From NCBI GenBank assembly GCA_043777375.1, contig JAYWHX010000136.1, forward strand, positions 45,184 to 109,183: a DNA stretch of 64,000 bases, read 5' to 3'. This document shows, piece by piece, positions 43,997 to 54,383 of this stretch. The notes below the pieces were generated by a model. It worked only from the letters and a program-made list of their open reading frames with translations. It had not been told where the DNA came from and ran no database searches. Numbering within the stretch: the first letter of the stretch is position 1; each line of letters begins with the position of its first letter. This stretch comes from TH-plancto1 sp043777375 (GTDB lineage Bacteria > Planctomycetota > Planctomycetia > Planctomycetales > Planctomycetaceae). The translations under genes were made by a program, and so were the position numbers.

Positions 43997-44024
43997 CAAG
44001 CCCCCGAGAGAGCTCGGGGGCTTG
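43997..44024. terminator. Hairpin between convergent GNAT and groEL genes
   Basis: A perfect 12-bp stem (43997-44008 with 44013-44024) with loop AGAG. No long T-run, so a weak or bidirectional terminator. Confidence 0.55.
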
Positions 44025-44042
44025 TGTGATCTTGACTCGACT

Positions 44043-44066
44043 GGCAGACAAGAATGTCTGCCCCAC
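44043..44066. repeat. Dispersed palindrome copy (intergenic)
   Basis: A 24-base stretch, 22/24 identical to one inside the sulfatase gene (17987-18010). It has palindromic arms (ggcagaca ... tgtctgcc). It lies six bases beyond the groEL stop. Confidence 0.85.
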
Positions 44067-44072
44067 TGGCGA

Positions 44073-45689
<1,617 letters not shown>

Positions 45690-45798
45690 GGGCGGTCTCC
45701 TGGTTGATTTGTGTGGTCGCAGAAGTTGTGTGTCTTCTGACGGATGAATCGGAGGGTGCAATCGCCAGATCTCTCGCGAGATCTGCTACAGACTCGTA

Positions 45799-46113
45799 CT
45801 AGTACACGGCGAGGATGTCGCTCTCGCGGAGGAGCAGATACTCCTCTTCACCGATCTTGATTTCGTCGCCCGCGTAGGACGAAAAGATCACGCGGTCGCC
45901 TTCCTTGACGGTCAGCGGAATACGAGCCCCATCGCGGCGGACGTGACCGTCACCGATGGCAATGACTTCGCCCTTCTGAGGCTTGTCCTTGGCTGAATCG
46001 GGCAGAACGATTCCGCCAGCTGTCTTGGACTCCGCTTCCTGCCGCTTGAGGACCACTTTATCCCCGAGGGGCACGATCCGGGTGCCGCCGCTCGACTTGG
46101 CCTTCTTCGACAT
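45799..46113 (-). CDS. groS: 10 kDa chaperonin GroES
   Basis: The 104-residue co-chaperonin lid has the conserved core IVPLGDKVVLKRQEAESKTA, then GGIVLPDSAKDKPQKGEVIAI and VKEGDRVIFSSYAGDEIKIG. The mobile loop (TAGGIVLPD) that binds GroEL is intact. ATG 46113 has GAGGAG eleven bases upstream; an earlier in-frame ATG (46143) has none. First gene of the groES-groEL operon. Confidence 0.97.
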   Translation of the reverse strand: MSKKAKSSGGTRIVPLGDKVVLKRQEAESKTAGGIVLPDSAKDKPQKGEVIAIGDGHVRRDGARIPLTVKEGDRVIFSSYAGDEIKIGEEEYLLLRESDILAVY

Positions 46114-46466
46114 GTTTCCGCAACTCCTCAGCAGGCTGAGCAAATAGAACTGTGATCAGGAACATTCCCGCTCACAGCCCAAGGACGTGATGTATCGCTC
46201 AATCTGGAGAGCGAATTGCGTTCCAATTCTTTGATTGGATCTCAACGTAAAACACAGAAACACTTTGTGGCGATATGGCACAGTGTTTGGAGATCGTTTT
46301 GGCGGTCCGGAAAACACCTGTTTTCGTTCACATCTGTCAAAATGGCATCAGCCAGGATTCCGGGTTGGCGAGGCGGGATTGCTGACTCGTCGCATGGGAA
46401 TCCTAGCTATGGGTTTGTACATTCTTCCTCGCATAGTGGCATCATGTAGTGAGCGGGCAGTCAACG
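46114..46466. other. Divergent groES/sixA region
   Basis: These 353 bases separate groES and sixA. No CIRCE (TTAGCACTC-N9-GAGTGCTAA) is present. The only notable site is the inverted repeat at 46213-46229. No gene is supported. Confidence 0.5.
46213..46229. promoter_or_regulatory. Inverted repeat upstream of groES
   Basis: GAATTG-CGTTC-CAATTC is a perfect 6+5+6 inverted repeat 100 bases before the groES start. It could be an operator. No regulator is known for it. Confidence 0.3.
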
Positions 46467-46943
46467 ATGAAGACTTTGATCCTGATGCGGCATGCCAAGG
46501 CGACTTGGGATCACGATCATTGGGCGGATTTTGATCGCCCCCTGAATCCGCATGGGGAAGCGGACGCCCCGCGCATGGGGCGCCGATTGATTCAAGCAGA
46601 CCTCAAGCCCGATCTGATCCTGTGTTCCAGCGCTCGCCGGACGACACAGACAGCCGATTTGGTGGCTGCTGAACTTCGGAGTCCCGATCTCATCCAGCAC
46701 AAGCCGGAGCTCTATCTCTGTCCGGTTTCGGTCTGGGAGGATTTGATCCACCGACTGCCCGAGACGTGGAACTGCGTCCTCTGCATCGGCCACAACAATG
46801 GGCTCGAAGATCTCGTGTCTCATCTGCAACGGCGTCGGACGGCAATGCCCACAGCTGGATTGGCAATTGTCAGCCTGGGGAGTTGGCATGGCTTTGACCG
46901 CTCCGTGAAACCGGAGCAGATCGAGGTATGGCATCCGGAGTAG
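46467..46943 (+). CDS. sixA: SixA-like phosphohistidine phosphatase
   Basis: The 158-residue histidine-phosphatase-superfamily enzyme has the RHG-type motif at the N-terminus (TLILMRHAKATW, nucleophile His10), LILCSSARRTTQTADLVAAE and the later CVLCIGHNNGLEDLV with the second catalytic His. SixA removes phosphate from histidines of phosphorelay proteins. ATG 46467 is chosen; a GTG at 46449 is in frame. It stands alone between groES and the Skp-like gene. Confidence 0.9.
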   Translation: MKTLILMRHAKATWDHDHWADFDRPLNPHGEADAPRMGRRLIQADLKPDLILCSSARRTTQTADLVAAELRSPDLIQHKPELYLCPVSVWEDLIHRLPETWNCVLCIGHNNGLEDLVSHLQRRRTAMPTAGLAIVSLGSWHGFDRSVKPEQIEVWHPE

Positions 46944-47004
46944 TCGCTCGAGTGGGAGTCCAGTCTTGAGGCTGCTCCGGGACGTGCGGGACGCTCTTCG
47001 CTAC

Positions 47005-47041
47005 GAAAAAAGCCCGCTGCCTGATTTCAGGCAACGGGCTT
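47005..47041 (-). terminator. Intrinsic terminator of the Skp-like gene
   Basis: Read on the minus strand, AAGCCCGTTGCCTGA pairs with TCAGGCAGCGGGCTT (one mismatch) and is followed directly by six T. It also sits beyond the sixA stop and may work weakly both ways. Confidence 0.85.
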
Positions 47042-47093
47042 CGTGGATCTCAATTCGCAGTCATCATAACTATCTCAGCTGTGATGAAACTGA

Positions 47094-47756
47094 CTATTCG
47101 TCCTTCTTCGGAGCTGCAGCCTTGGCCTTTGGTGCGGGCTTGGTTGTGCTGGCGGACGCTTGGCGGACAGCGCCTTCTGCAGCTGGCTTGGGGGCGACCG
47201 CAGCTGGAGCCGCGGCAGCGGGCTTTGGTGCGGACCGCATTTCGGCGATGACCTGCTCGGTGATGTCGATCGTGTTATCGAACGAGAACAGGAACGCATC
47301 GTTGCGGGTCATGACTGCGTTGGCTCCGTTGGCCTTAGCGATCTTGTCTGCAAACGGGCGGGCTTCCTGGCGGAACGAAGCGACGAGAACATCACGACGC
47401 TGGCCAATGGCGGTGACAGCCTGCTTTTGCAGGGCATTGAAATTCACTTGAGCGTTCTGAGCCGACTGAGCGAATTCCTTGGCCTTGTCTTCGGCAGGAG
47501 CTTCGCCGAGTTCGGCCTTCATCTTGGTCAGCTGCTCGACCGCGTTCTTCTCGATTGCGGAGAGCTTGCCTGCGAGAACGCTCTGGTTCTGACGCAGGTC
47601 GTTGGCCATCTCGACATCACGTCCGAGTTCCTTGGCGACCTTGTCCAGATCGACGACAGCAACGCCGCCCTTGGAACGGGTCAACCATGAACCTGCGGCA
47701 CCAGCACCGAAGGCGATCACAGCACAGAGAGCAAGTGTCAAAGTTGTACGGGGCAT
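47094..47756 (-). CDS. Skp/OmpH-like periplasmic chaperone
   Basis: The 220-residue protein has an N-terminal hydrophobic anchor or signal (TLTLALCAVIAFGAGAAGSW), then a long helical hairpin with Gln, Lys and Ala (AIEKNAVEQLTKMKAELGE, QSAQNAQVNFNALQKQAV) like Skp, which holds outer-membrane proteins on the way to BamA. The VAVVDLDKVAKELGRD start resembles the OmpH N-terminus. The C-terminus is an Ala/Pro/Lys-rich tail. ATG 47756 has AAGGAG nine bases upstream. BamA and lpxD, the frequent neighbours, are absent. Confidence 0.75.
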   Translation of the reverse strand: MPRTTLTLALCAVIAFGAGAAGSWLTRSKGGVAVVDLDKVAKELGRDVEMANDLRQNQSVLAGKLSAIEKNAVEQLTKMKAELGEAPAEDKAKEFAQSAQNAQVNFNALQKQAVTAIGQRRDVLVASFRQEARPFADKIAKANGANAVMTRNDAFLFSFDNTIDITEQVIAEMRSAPKPAAAAPAAVAPKPAAEGAVRQASASTTKPAPKAKAAAPKKDE

Positions 47757-48291
47757 ACGATTCGGCTCCTTCCGACGGCTTTCGCCTGATTGTCTGCTTG
47801 GCTCGGCGGTCGCCACGACCGCTCGATGTCACTGCCAGAATCGACAGCGTTTCGTGAGGAGGAGTTCAGTCCTTGGAACCCCATCTCACGAAGCGCACAG
47901 TATGGATTGTCAAAAACGGGGTAAAGATCAGTTACCAAAATGCCGACACGGGGCAGGGCGCCAGCGGCAGACTTTGCCGGAGGTGGCGAACCCAGATCAT
48001 CACCATCAAGTGATTCAAGACTTCCCGACAGAATCGAAAGCGGGAGGTGAACGGCGACAATGGACGAGAGTTCTCACTTTGTTTTTCGACACCATCACGC
48101 AAATCGTCCGGAATATGTCACGCAGAGGCGCGGAGGACACGTTGAGGTGAGAAACGGGTCTGTGGAATTCTCTGCGGCCTCTGCGTGACACTTGCGCTTC
48201 GAATGGTCGAGGTTTCAAAATCGCCACCGCGAATCAAGGACCACAGAACGGTCGGCCTTCGAATCCGTAAGCAGATCGAGAGCCCGCCGCA
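47757..48291. other. Intergenic with one hairpin repeat
   Basis: These 535 bases hold the palindromic element at 48116-48190. Otherwise nothing that supports a gene, RNA or regulatory site was found. Confidence 0.5.
48116..48190. repeat. 75-bp hairpin repeat of the 'CAGAGG' family
   Basis: Perfect 14-bp arms, TGTCACGCAGAGGC (48116-48129) and its complement (48177-48190). The flanking inner sequence continues with imperfect pairing (GCGGAG and CTCTGC). Confidence 0.85.
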
Positions 48292-50382
48292 CTACTTCAA
48301 CAACCCCTTGAGCTTCTCTTGAGCTGCAGCTCTCGCTTTCGCCAACGTGGCGGGCACCGACACGGTCGCTCCGCCCTGTCGCTTGCTTTCATCTGCTGCC
48401 TCCATAAAGGCGTACAGCTCCAGTGTTTCTTCGGCGGTGACTGGAACTTCACCGGTCGTGAAGAACTTGCCGATCGCCATCACGAGTGGGTCGTAACCTT
48501 GAAAGTTACTGAGCTGGATTTGCTTGTCGGCTCCGAACACATTCCCGCCGTATCCCGATTTTCCGGCTCGCATCCCACGGAACGTTCCGATGCGGCCGCC
48601 CTCCCAGGTCCCTTGCACGAAATCCGCATCCGGGGTCGAGCTGCGGTTCACGGACTGGCAACCCGGCCCCATCACGGTGTAGAGAATCTCGACTCCATGA
48701 ATCCCATACCAAAACAGGTCGGGATGCGTCGGCTCCAACGAGCAGGGACTAAACGTGTCGCAGCCCAAGACCTTGCCACAGCTGCCATTGCGGGCCGCTT
48801 GAGCGTCCTGCATGAAGCGGAGTGATGACGACGAGAAGACGGGCACCTTGTAATGCTGGGCGGCTTCGTAAATGCAGACGGCATCGACCAGCGCCCCGGC
48901 AACAGGCTTGTCGATGAAAACCGGTTTCCCTGCTTGGAATACGGCCAAGGCTTGCTCCAGATGAGGTCGCCCGTCGTTGGTCTCCAGTAACACGTAATCG
49001 ACTTGCTCCAGCAATGTGGGCAGAGAGTCGACGACGGTGATGCCGAGTTTCTTGATCTCCTCGGTATAGCTCGGAATCCGGCTGGTCGACGATTCGATGT
49101 CACGACTTCCGTAAGGGTAAGCGACCGTGATCCGCATCCCCGCCAGTGCCGCATTCGCGGGATCAGCATTGAACGTTTTTGCGAAGGCAATCGAGTGCGA
49201 CGTATCGAGCCCAATGATACCGATTCGCTTTCCGGGGGCTCCTTCAGCGGAGGTGAACTGCAACTGGGACGGTGTCGAACGAGTGCTCATCGGGGGTGTT
49301 TCCGGGTTGGGTGGGACCGCCGCAGGAGCAGCTTCCATCGCGGAAAGCGACGAAAGATCCCAGACCGTCGCGTTCTGATCCGCAGCTGCGACCGCGAGCC
49401 ATTTTCCATCGGGTGAGACAGCAACGCGAGTGAGTCGCCCTTGCGAAGCTTCGATCGCGGTCACGGTCCTGCGATCGGCGAGAGACCAAGCGTGAACCTC
49501 GTTCTTGCCTTGAAACCGTCCTCCCGAAGCAGTCACAGCCAGCGTACCCTGCGCAGCAAACACGACGCTGTTCGTCGGGCGACTGTGTCCGGTGTAGTCA
49601 CCCACCAGTGCTCCCGTGTCGGCCTGAAATACGTGAGCCTGCTCATCGAACCCCGTCAGCACGACTTGCTTCCCATCGGGGGTGAACGCGATGTCGGTCG
49701 CAGGACGTTTCGGGGCGGATAACTCGTGGACAACCTCGCCCGTCACCCGCCTCAACTGCGCGAAGCCGGGTTTGGTGAGTTGTGTCTCATCTCCCCCCGC
49801 CGCAGCCAGCAGTGTGCCATCAGGGGACAGCGACAGGCCCATGACGGGTCCGGTGAAATCTTGGAACTGGCTCTGTTCAGTCCCGTTGATAGCCCAGCTG
49901 CGGACAGTCTGGTCCTCACTGGCGGAGTACAGTCGATCTCCTGCAGCGTTCCAGAGAGTCGCAGTGACGTACCCGCGGTGCCCCTTGATATCGCGGACAT
50001 GCGCGCGGGTTTCGACGGTGTGCAAGTGGATCTTCTGATACCCGCCAATTGCTAACAACGTGCCATCCGGAGAGAAGGCGAGGCTGCGAGCGAAGCCGGA
50101 CTTGACGGGGATCTGGCCGACCTTGGATTTGTCGATGACATTCCAAAGTTCCACGGTCTCGTAGCTGCCCACGGCCAGCAGATTCCCTTGGGGTGAGAAG
50201 GCGACGCTGGTCGCAGCATCGGGGAGTTTGCGTACCGAGAAGTGCGGCAGCAGCTCTGGCTCGCCAGCTGGCAGTCCAGTGACGAGGGTTCCGAGAGTCA
50301 GCAGGCAGCTGAAGAACCGGAGCAGTGTGAAACTGCGACGGGACATCGGTGTCAGAGTTCGAATGAACTGAGCAGTGAACAT
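48292..50382 (-). CDS. Exported WD40 propeller-Gfo/Idh/MocA oxidoreductase fusion
   Basis: The 696-residue protein has a twin-arginine-like signal (SRRSFTLLRFFSCLLTLGTL), which fits export of a folded cofactor protein. Residues about 45-370 are WD40 blades (e.g. DAATSVAFSPQGNLLAVGSY, VTATLWNAAGDRLYSASEDQ). Residues about 400-690 are a Gfo/Idh/MocA-type oxidoreductase: NAD(P)-binding KRIGIIGLDTSHSIAF, the PVFIDKPVAGAL segment (family E/D-K-P) and the later PTHPDLFWYGIHGVEILY. ATG 50382 is chosen for GGGGAGAG seven bases upstream. Such fusions are not standard; the reaction is unknown. Confidence 0.85.
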   Translation of the reverse strand: MFTAQFIRTLTPMSRRSFTLLRFFSCLLTLGTLVTGLPAGEPELLPHFSVRKLPDAATSVAFSPQGNLLAVGSYETVELWNVIDKSKVGQIPVKSGFARSLAFSPDGTLLAIGGYQKIHLHTVETRAHVRDIKGHRGYVTATLWNAAGDRLYSASEDQTVRSWAINGTEQSQFQDFTGPVMGLSLSPDGTLLAAAGGDETQLTKPGFAQLRRVTGEVVHELSAPKRPATDIAFTPDGKQVVLTGFDEQAHVFQADTGALVGDYTGHSRPTNSVVFAAQGTLAVTASGGRFQGKNEVHAWSLADRRTVTAIEASQGRLTRVAVSPDGKWLAVAAADQNATVWDLSSLSAMEAAPAAVPPNPETPPMSTRSTPSQLQFTSAEGAPGKRIGIIGLDTSHSIAFAKTFNADPANAALAGMRITVAYPYGSRDIESSTSRIPSYTEEIKKLGITVVDSLPTLLEQVDYVLLETNDGRPHLEQALAVFQAGKPVFIDKPVAGALVDAVCIYEAAQHYKVPVFSSSSLRFMQDAQAARNGSCGKVLGCDTFSPCSLEPTHPDLFWYGIHGVEILYTVMGPGCQSVNRSSTPDADFVQGTWEGGRIGTFRGMRAGKSGYGGNVFGADKQIQLSNFQGYDPLVMAIGKFFTTGEVPVTAEETLELYAFMEAADESKRQGGATVSVPATLAKARAAAQEKLKGLLK

Positions 50383-50922
50383 GTGGTGGCTCTCCCCGCA
50401 GGCACTCGGACAAGTCACGCATCGATCGACGCGGATGTGTGATTCCACGGCGATGCTAACCGGGGAATCAGAGCGATCCAAGTGACTCGCGGCTACGAGC
50501 ACAGCTGGCCAGTTTTTCACTTTGCCTCAGACCGGAATGTGTCACACAAAGGCACGGAGGAACAAAGTGATGTTCATCCATGAATCACCCATGGATGTTT
50601 ACGAATTCCCTCTTTGTGCCTCCGTGCCTTCGTGTGAGACACTTTTGTTCTTGCAGGCAATTCTCCGCAGGGAGACACGCATCAGAAATTCCAAGGACTC
50701 TGGTTGTGTCGCAGGTTGAGTGTCGCCCGAGGACTGACATGGATTGCAGTTCCCGTAAATCCGACCCAGATTCGAGAACTGGCCAGCCGTGGCCTACGAG
50801 GGCGGTTGCCCTGGTCGAAGACTCCCTCGACGTTGACAGGGGGGACGGGTCGCTGACAATGCTGATTCGAGATAAGCCTCAGTCCTCAGCATTCTCTCCG
50901 CCTCGTCTCGCAGGGATAATCT
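50383..50922. other. Intergenic with one hairpin repeat
   Basis: These 540 bases separate two divergent genes. The repeat at 50539-50642 is the only feature; short frames here are not supportable. Confidence 0.5.
50539..50642. repeat. 104-bp hairpin repeat of the 'CAGAGG' family
   Basis: Arms near 29-31 bases (50539-50567 and 50612-50642) match with two single-base gaps, e.g. AAGGCACGGAGG in both. Inside, ATCCATG/CATGGAT forms a second hairpin. Confidence 0.8.
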
Positions 50923-51819
50923 ATGATCACCTCCCGTGTTGTTCCCGTAGCAGTGATTCAACAACGGGCCAGTGTGGACCTCGATGCGAATCTGGCGGCA
51001 ACGCTTCAGTCGATCGAAGAGGCCGCCCAGCGGGGTGCGAAGATCATCTGTACTCAAGAGCTGTTCCGCTCGAAGTATTTTTGCCAGAGCGAGGACTACC
51101 AGTATTTCGACTACGCTGAATCGATCCCGGGACCAAGCTCGCAGGCTTTATGCGCGGTTGCCAAAAAGCACAAAGTGGTCGTCGTGGGTTCACTGTTCGA
51201 GAAGCGGGCCCCTGGGCTGTTTCACAATACGTCGGTCGTGATCGACGCGGATGGAACACTGCTGGGGCTGTACCGGAAGATGCACATTCCGGACGACCCG
51301 TTGTTCTATGAAAAATTCTACTTCACGCCGGGCGATCTCGGATTCAAAGCATTTCAAACCAAATACGCCAAGATTGGCGTCCTGATCTGCTGGGATCAGT
51401 GGTATCCGGAAGCGGCCCGGATTACCGCCCTGAAGGGAGCCGAGGTCATCTTCTTTCCGACGGCGATCGGCTGGCATCCGGGCGAGGAACAGGCCGTCAA
51501 CACCGCGCAGCACGAGAGCTGGGAGTTGATTCAGCGTTCACACGCGGTCGCCAATGGCGTCTTTATCGCAGCTCCCAACCGCGTAGGGCACGAGACGTTT
51601 TCTGGGATTCCGGGCCAGGGGATTCAATTCTGGGGTCAAAGCTTTCTGTGCGACCCACGTGGACACATGCTGCAGCGCGGCAGTGTTGACCAGGAGGAAA
51701 TCTTGATTGCCGATTGCGATCTGTCGCAAATTGATCAACAGCGTCAGCATTGGCCATTCCTGCGTGATCGTCGCATTGATGCCTATGGATCAATCACCGA
51801 GCGATACCTGGACGATTGA
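50923..51819 (+). CDS. aguB: N-carbamoylputrescine amidase (nitrilase superfamily)
   Basis: The 298-residue nitrilase-fold enzyme hydrolyses N-carbamoylputrescine to putrescine in the agmatine route. The catalytic triad is visible: Glu46 (CTQELFRSKYFCQ), Lys119 (YRKMHIPDD) and Cys156 (VLICWDQWYPEAARI). The later IGWHPGEEQ and the length match AguB closely. No agmatine deiminase (aguA) lies nearby, so the partner is elsewhere. The start codon has only a weak ribosome-binding site. Confidence 0.92.
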   Translation: MITSRVVPVAVIQQRASVDLDANLAATLQSIEEAAQRGAKIICTQELFRSKYFCQSEDYQYFDYAESIPGPSSQALCAVAKKHKVVVVGSLFEKRAPGLFHNTSVVIDADGTLLGLYRKMHIPDDPLFYEKFYFTPGDLGFKAFQTKYAKIGVLICWDQWYPEAARITALKGAEVIFFPTAIGWHPGEEQAVNTAQHESWELIQRSHAVANGVFIAAPNRVGHETFSGIPGQGIQFWGQSFLCDPRGHMLQRGSVDQEEILIADCDLSQIDQQRQHWPFLRDRRIDAYGSITERYLDD

Positions 51820-52003
51820 GCGGAGGCTCGCGTCTTCGGTGACTCTGACGGTTGCACAAGCCGTGCCAGCAGATGGGACAGGATAGAACAGCGACCGGTA
51901 CCACACCGCAACCGGTCCGGGAAGGTTGAGTTTTGATCGCATCGGCGAACACTGCCATCCGATCTCTACAACACGACCGCCCCTGCTCTTCCTATCAAAT
52001 CCC

Positions 52004-53431
52004 ATGTCACACGGGTCTTCCGGTGCCAGTCGACATCTCTGTCGGCGTCGGCGTTGGCTTTCGCAGCTGCCCGAGGAATCTCCTCCGGTGCCAGCTCGAC
52101 GTCCGCGCCGTGCCCTAGACGAGAGGGAAGAATCCCCTCCTGTTGAGAATGAAGCTCAGGCTCTCCCGGTCTCTAGCCTGCTTCCGAGTCGGACTTGGGT
52201 CTTGGCATTACTCGTCGGATGTGGACTGCTGTCCTGGGCGATGGTTGTTGGGATCGGGGCCTGGTTGGATCTCCAGCAGATTGACCCATGGCGGGAGATC
52301 TTTGGAATTCGTTCCGGCCGCTTCCTGCGGTTCTACACCACGATCTCGCTCCTGACTTGTTCTCAGCTGTCGTATCTCATTCTGTGGAGGCGGTCACGCA
52401 GCCGCAAAGATTTTGCTGGACGATACCGAGTGTGGTTCTGGGTGGGCGCTGTGTGCTCGGTCTTTTGCGTGGCGACGGCCACTCAATTTCACGTGAGCTT
52501 GGCCCGTCTGCTGACGGGCAGAATGAGCCTGATTTGGATGGACTCGGCCACGATGTGTTGGATGGTTCCGGCGACGACGATGCTGTTGTCGGCCATGCAT
52601 TTGATGCGGCGCGACATGCCCTATCGAACAGTGAGTACAGCGTGGGTGCAGGTCAGCCGCTGCCTGGCAATCATGGCCGGAACCAGCTTGCTGATCGGTT
52701 CGCTGATCTGGCCTGCGGAATGGGTGACGACCATCAACGCCGCGCTGTCGGCCTTGTGGCCAGCAGTCTTTGCCTCGACGCTGTTGATCCATGCTCGGTA
52801 CGTGACCTATGTCACCAACGAAGCCTCGCGTGAGCGACGGCAGCCCAGTCGCACATCGCGTTGGGAGTCCCGACTTAAAGCGTTCGCCCGACACGTCTCG
52901 TCACAGGCCAGCGAAGAGTGGCACCACTACCGCGAGAAGCGGGCTTCCGCGAAGGCAGCTGAGCGTGTCGCAGCAACTGCGACTCCGGCTGTTGTCGCTC
53001 CGAAAGAACCCAGCCCACAGCCGAAGCGAGAACGTCGTGCCTCGCCTGCCAGTCCATCGGCGATGGCTTCTGCTCCGCTGCAACAGATGAAACAGCGAGC
53101 TGCCAGTCTGCAACATGTCGATCCGTTGGGCGAAAGCGATCTCGAAGACGGACCCGCTCCCGCGACACAGGCGGTCAACCTTCGCCCACTCGCACGGCGC
53201 GAGCTGAGCCCGATGTCCCCTGAGCAGTCAGTCATCGTCCATCCCGCCCAGCCAATCCCACCTCCACACTTCGAGATCACGGAGCCCTCAATGAGTGAAG
53301 AGGATTCCACCGACGAGCGAGAGGTTGCCAGCCAGTCCCCATCAATTCCCGCTGGCTATTCTCGCGAGCAGTGGCGGAATCTCTCGAAGAAAGATCGTAA
53401 ACGACTCCAAAGGTCGGAGTCAGCACAGTAG
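52004..53431 (+). CDS. Multi-pass membrane protein of unknown function
   Basis: The 475-residue protein has an arginine-rich N-terminus (residues 1-60), about six to seven hydrophobic helices between 60 and 280 (VLALLVGCGLLSWAMVVGIG, VWFWVGAVCSVFCVATAT, MIMAGTSLLIGSLIW-type segments), and a 190-residue polar, proline-rich C-terminal tail. The tail ends with YSREQWRNLSKKDRKRLQRS, a short motif I have seen at the end of other planctomycete proteins. ATG 52004 is chosen; an upstream TTG (51926) is in frame. The function is unknown. Confidence 0.65.
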   Translation: MSHGSSGASRHLCRRRRWLSQLPEESPPVPARRPRRALDEREESPPVENEAQALPVSSLLPSRTWVLALLVGCGLLSWAMVVGIGAWLDLQQIDPWREIFGIRSGRFLRFYTTISLLTCSQLSYLILWRRSRSRKDFAGRYRVWFWVGAVCSVFCVATATQFHVSLARLLTGRMSLIWMDSATMCWMVPATTMLLSAMHLMRRDMPYRTVSTAWVQVSRCLAIMAGTSLLIGSLIWPAEWVTTINAALSALWPAVFASTLLIHARYVTYVTNEASRERRQPSRTSRWESRLKAFARHVSSQASEEWHHYREKRASAKAAERVAATATPAVVAPKEPSPQPKRERRASPASPSAMASAPLQQMKQRAASLQHVDPLGESDLEDGPAPATQAVNLRPLARRELSPMSPEQSVIVHPAQPIPPPHFEITEPSMSEEDSTDEREVASQSPSIPAGYSREQWRNLSKKDRKRLQRSESAQ

Positions 53432-53636
53432 CACCTCGATTGTGACACCCCGCACGGCTCATAGTCAGACGTTTCGGCGAGCGGGGTGGCGTCAGCCCCC
53501 TGGTTCTTCGGTGGATTCAGCTTTGAGTGAGTCGATTACTGTTGAGATTCCCACTCCATGATCGGCGGTGTTATGCTCCATCCCGTCACGGAACGTTCTG
53601 TTCCCCATAATACTTTCACTGCATTGGCCCACGACC

Positions 53637-54383
53637 ATGAGCATGATTTCACGTCGCGAGTTTCAGCAGCAGACGCTCGGGTCGCTGCTCACCTGGTCCC
53701 TGCTCAACACGCTCTTCTCGGCGGATGCCTTCGCCGATGAGGTCAAGCAGGTCGCCACGAAGTGGATGACCCAGCTGAACACGATGAGTCTGGATCTGCG
53801 GGCGCAGAAGCTGGAACCTCTCGTGTGGCAGAAACAGGTCGAAGAACTGTTCGCTCAGGTCGACCTGCCCGAGATGTTGAAGTTCATCGACTTCGAGAAG
53901 CTCACTCGTAACGTCAAGCTGCAGGCACGCGGCGAGTTGAGCTTGAAAGCCACTCTGCCACAGGTCGAGGGTCTGCCCACGGAACTGGTGTTCGGCCATC
54001 AGGTGTTCGGCCTGAACAAGGACCGCTCCGTTGTGCCGCACGGGCACGACAACATGGCCACCGCGTTCTTGATCTTGAAGGGCGACTTCCGCGGCAGGCA
54101 TTACGATCGCCTGGAAGATGAAGCCGAGCACATGATCATTCGGCCCACGCTCGATAAGACCTTTGGTGTCGGCTCGTACTCCACGGTCACGGATGTCAAA
54201 GACAACGTCCACTGGTTTCAGGCGAACAGTGACCACAGCTTCATCTTCAATATCCACGTTCTGAGCGTCATGCCGGGGCGCTCGGGTCGTGTCTATGTTG
54301 ACCCTGCCGGAGAGAAGCTCTCTGGGGATCGGATCAAGGCTCGTAAGATTGACCACACGGAAGCGAATACGCTTTACGGCTGA
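53637..54383 (+). CDS. Tat-exported cupin-like protein
   Basis: The 248-residue protein has a twin-arginine signal (ISRREFQQQTLGSLLTWSLL). The C-terminal half looks like a cupin: HGHDNMATAFLILKGDFRGR with clustered His, and FNIHVLSVMPGRSGRVYVD. These could bind a metal. The N-terminal half is helical. ATG 53637 gives the signal; ATG 53643 is also possible. The gene ends 10 bases inside the convergent DUF3445 gene. The substrate is unknown. Confidence 0.7.
   Translation: MSMISRREFQQQTLGSLLTWSLLNTLFSADAFADEVKQVATKWMTQLNTMSLDLRAQKLEPLVWQKQVEELFAQVDLPEMLKFIDFEKLTRNVKLQARGELSLKATLPQVEGLPTELVFGHQVFGLNKDRSVVPHGHDNMATAFLILKGDFRGRHYDRLEDEAEHMIIRPTLDKTFGVGSYSTVTDVKDNVHWFQANSDHSFIFNIHVLSVMPGRSGRVYVDPAGEKLSGDRIKARKIDHTEANTLYG

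Noticed and set aside
46114..46230. CIRCE element upstream of groES
   Set aside because: No TTAGCACTC/GAGTGCTAA pair is present.
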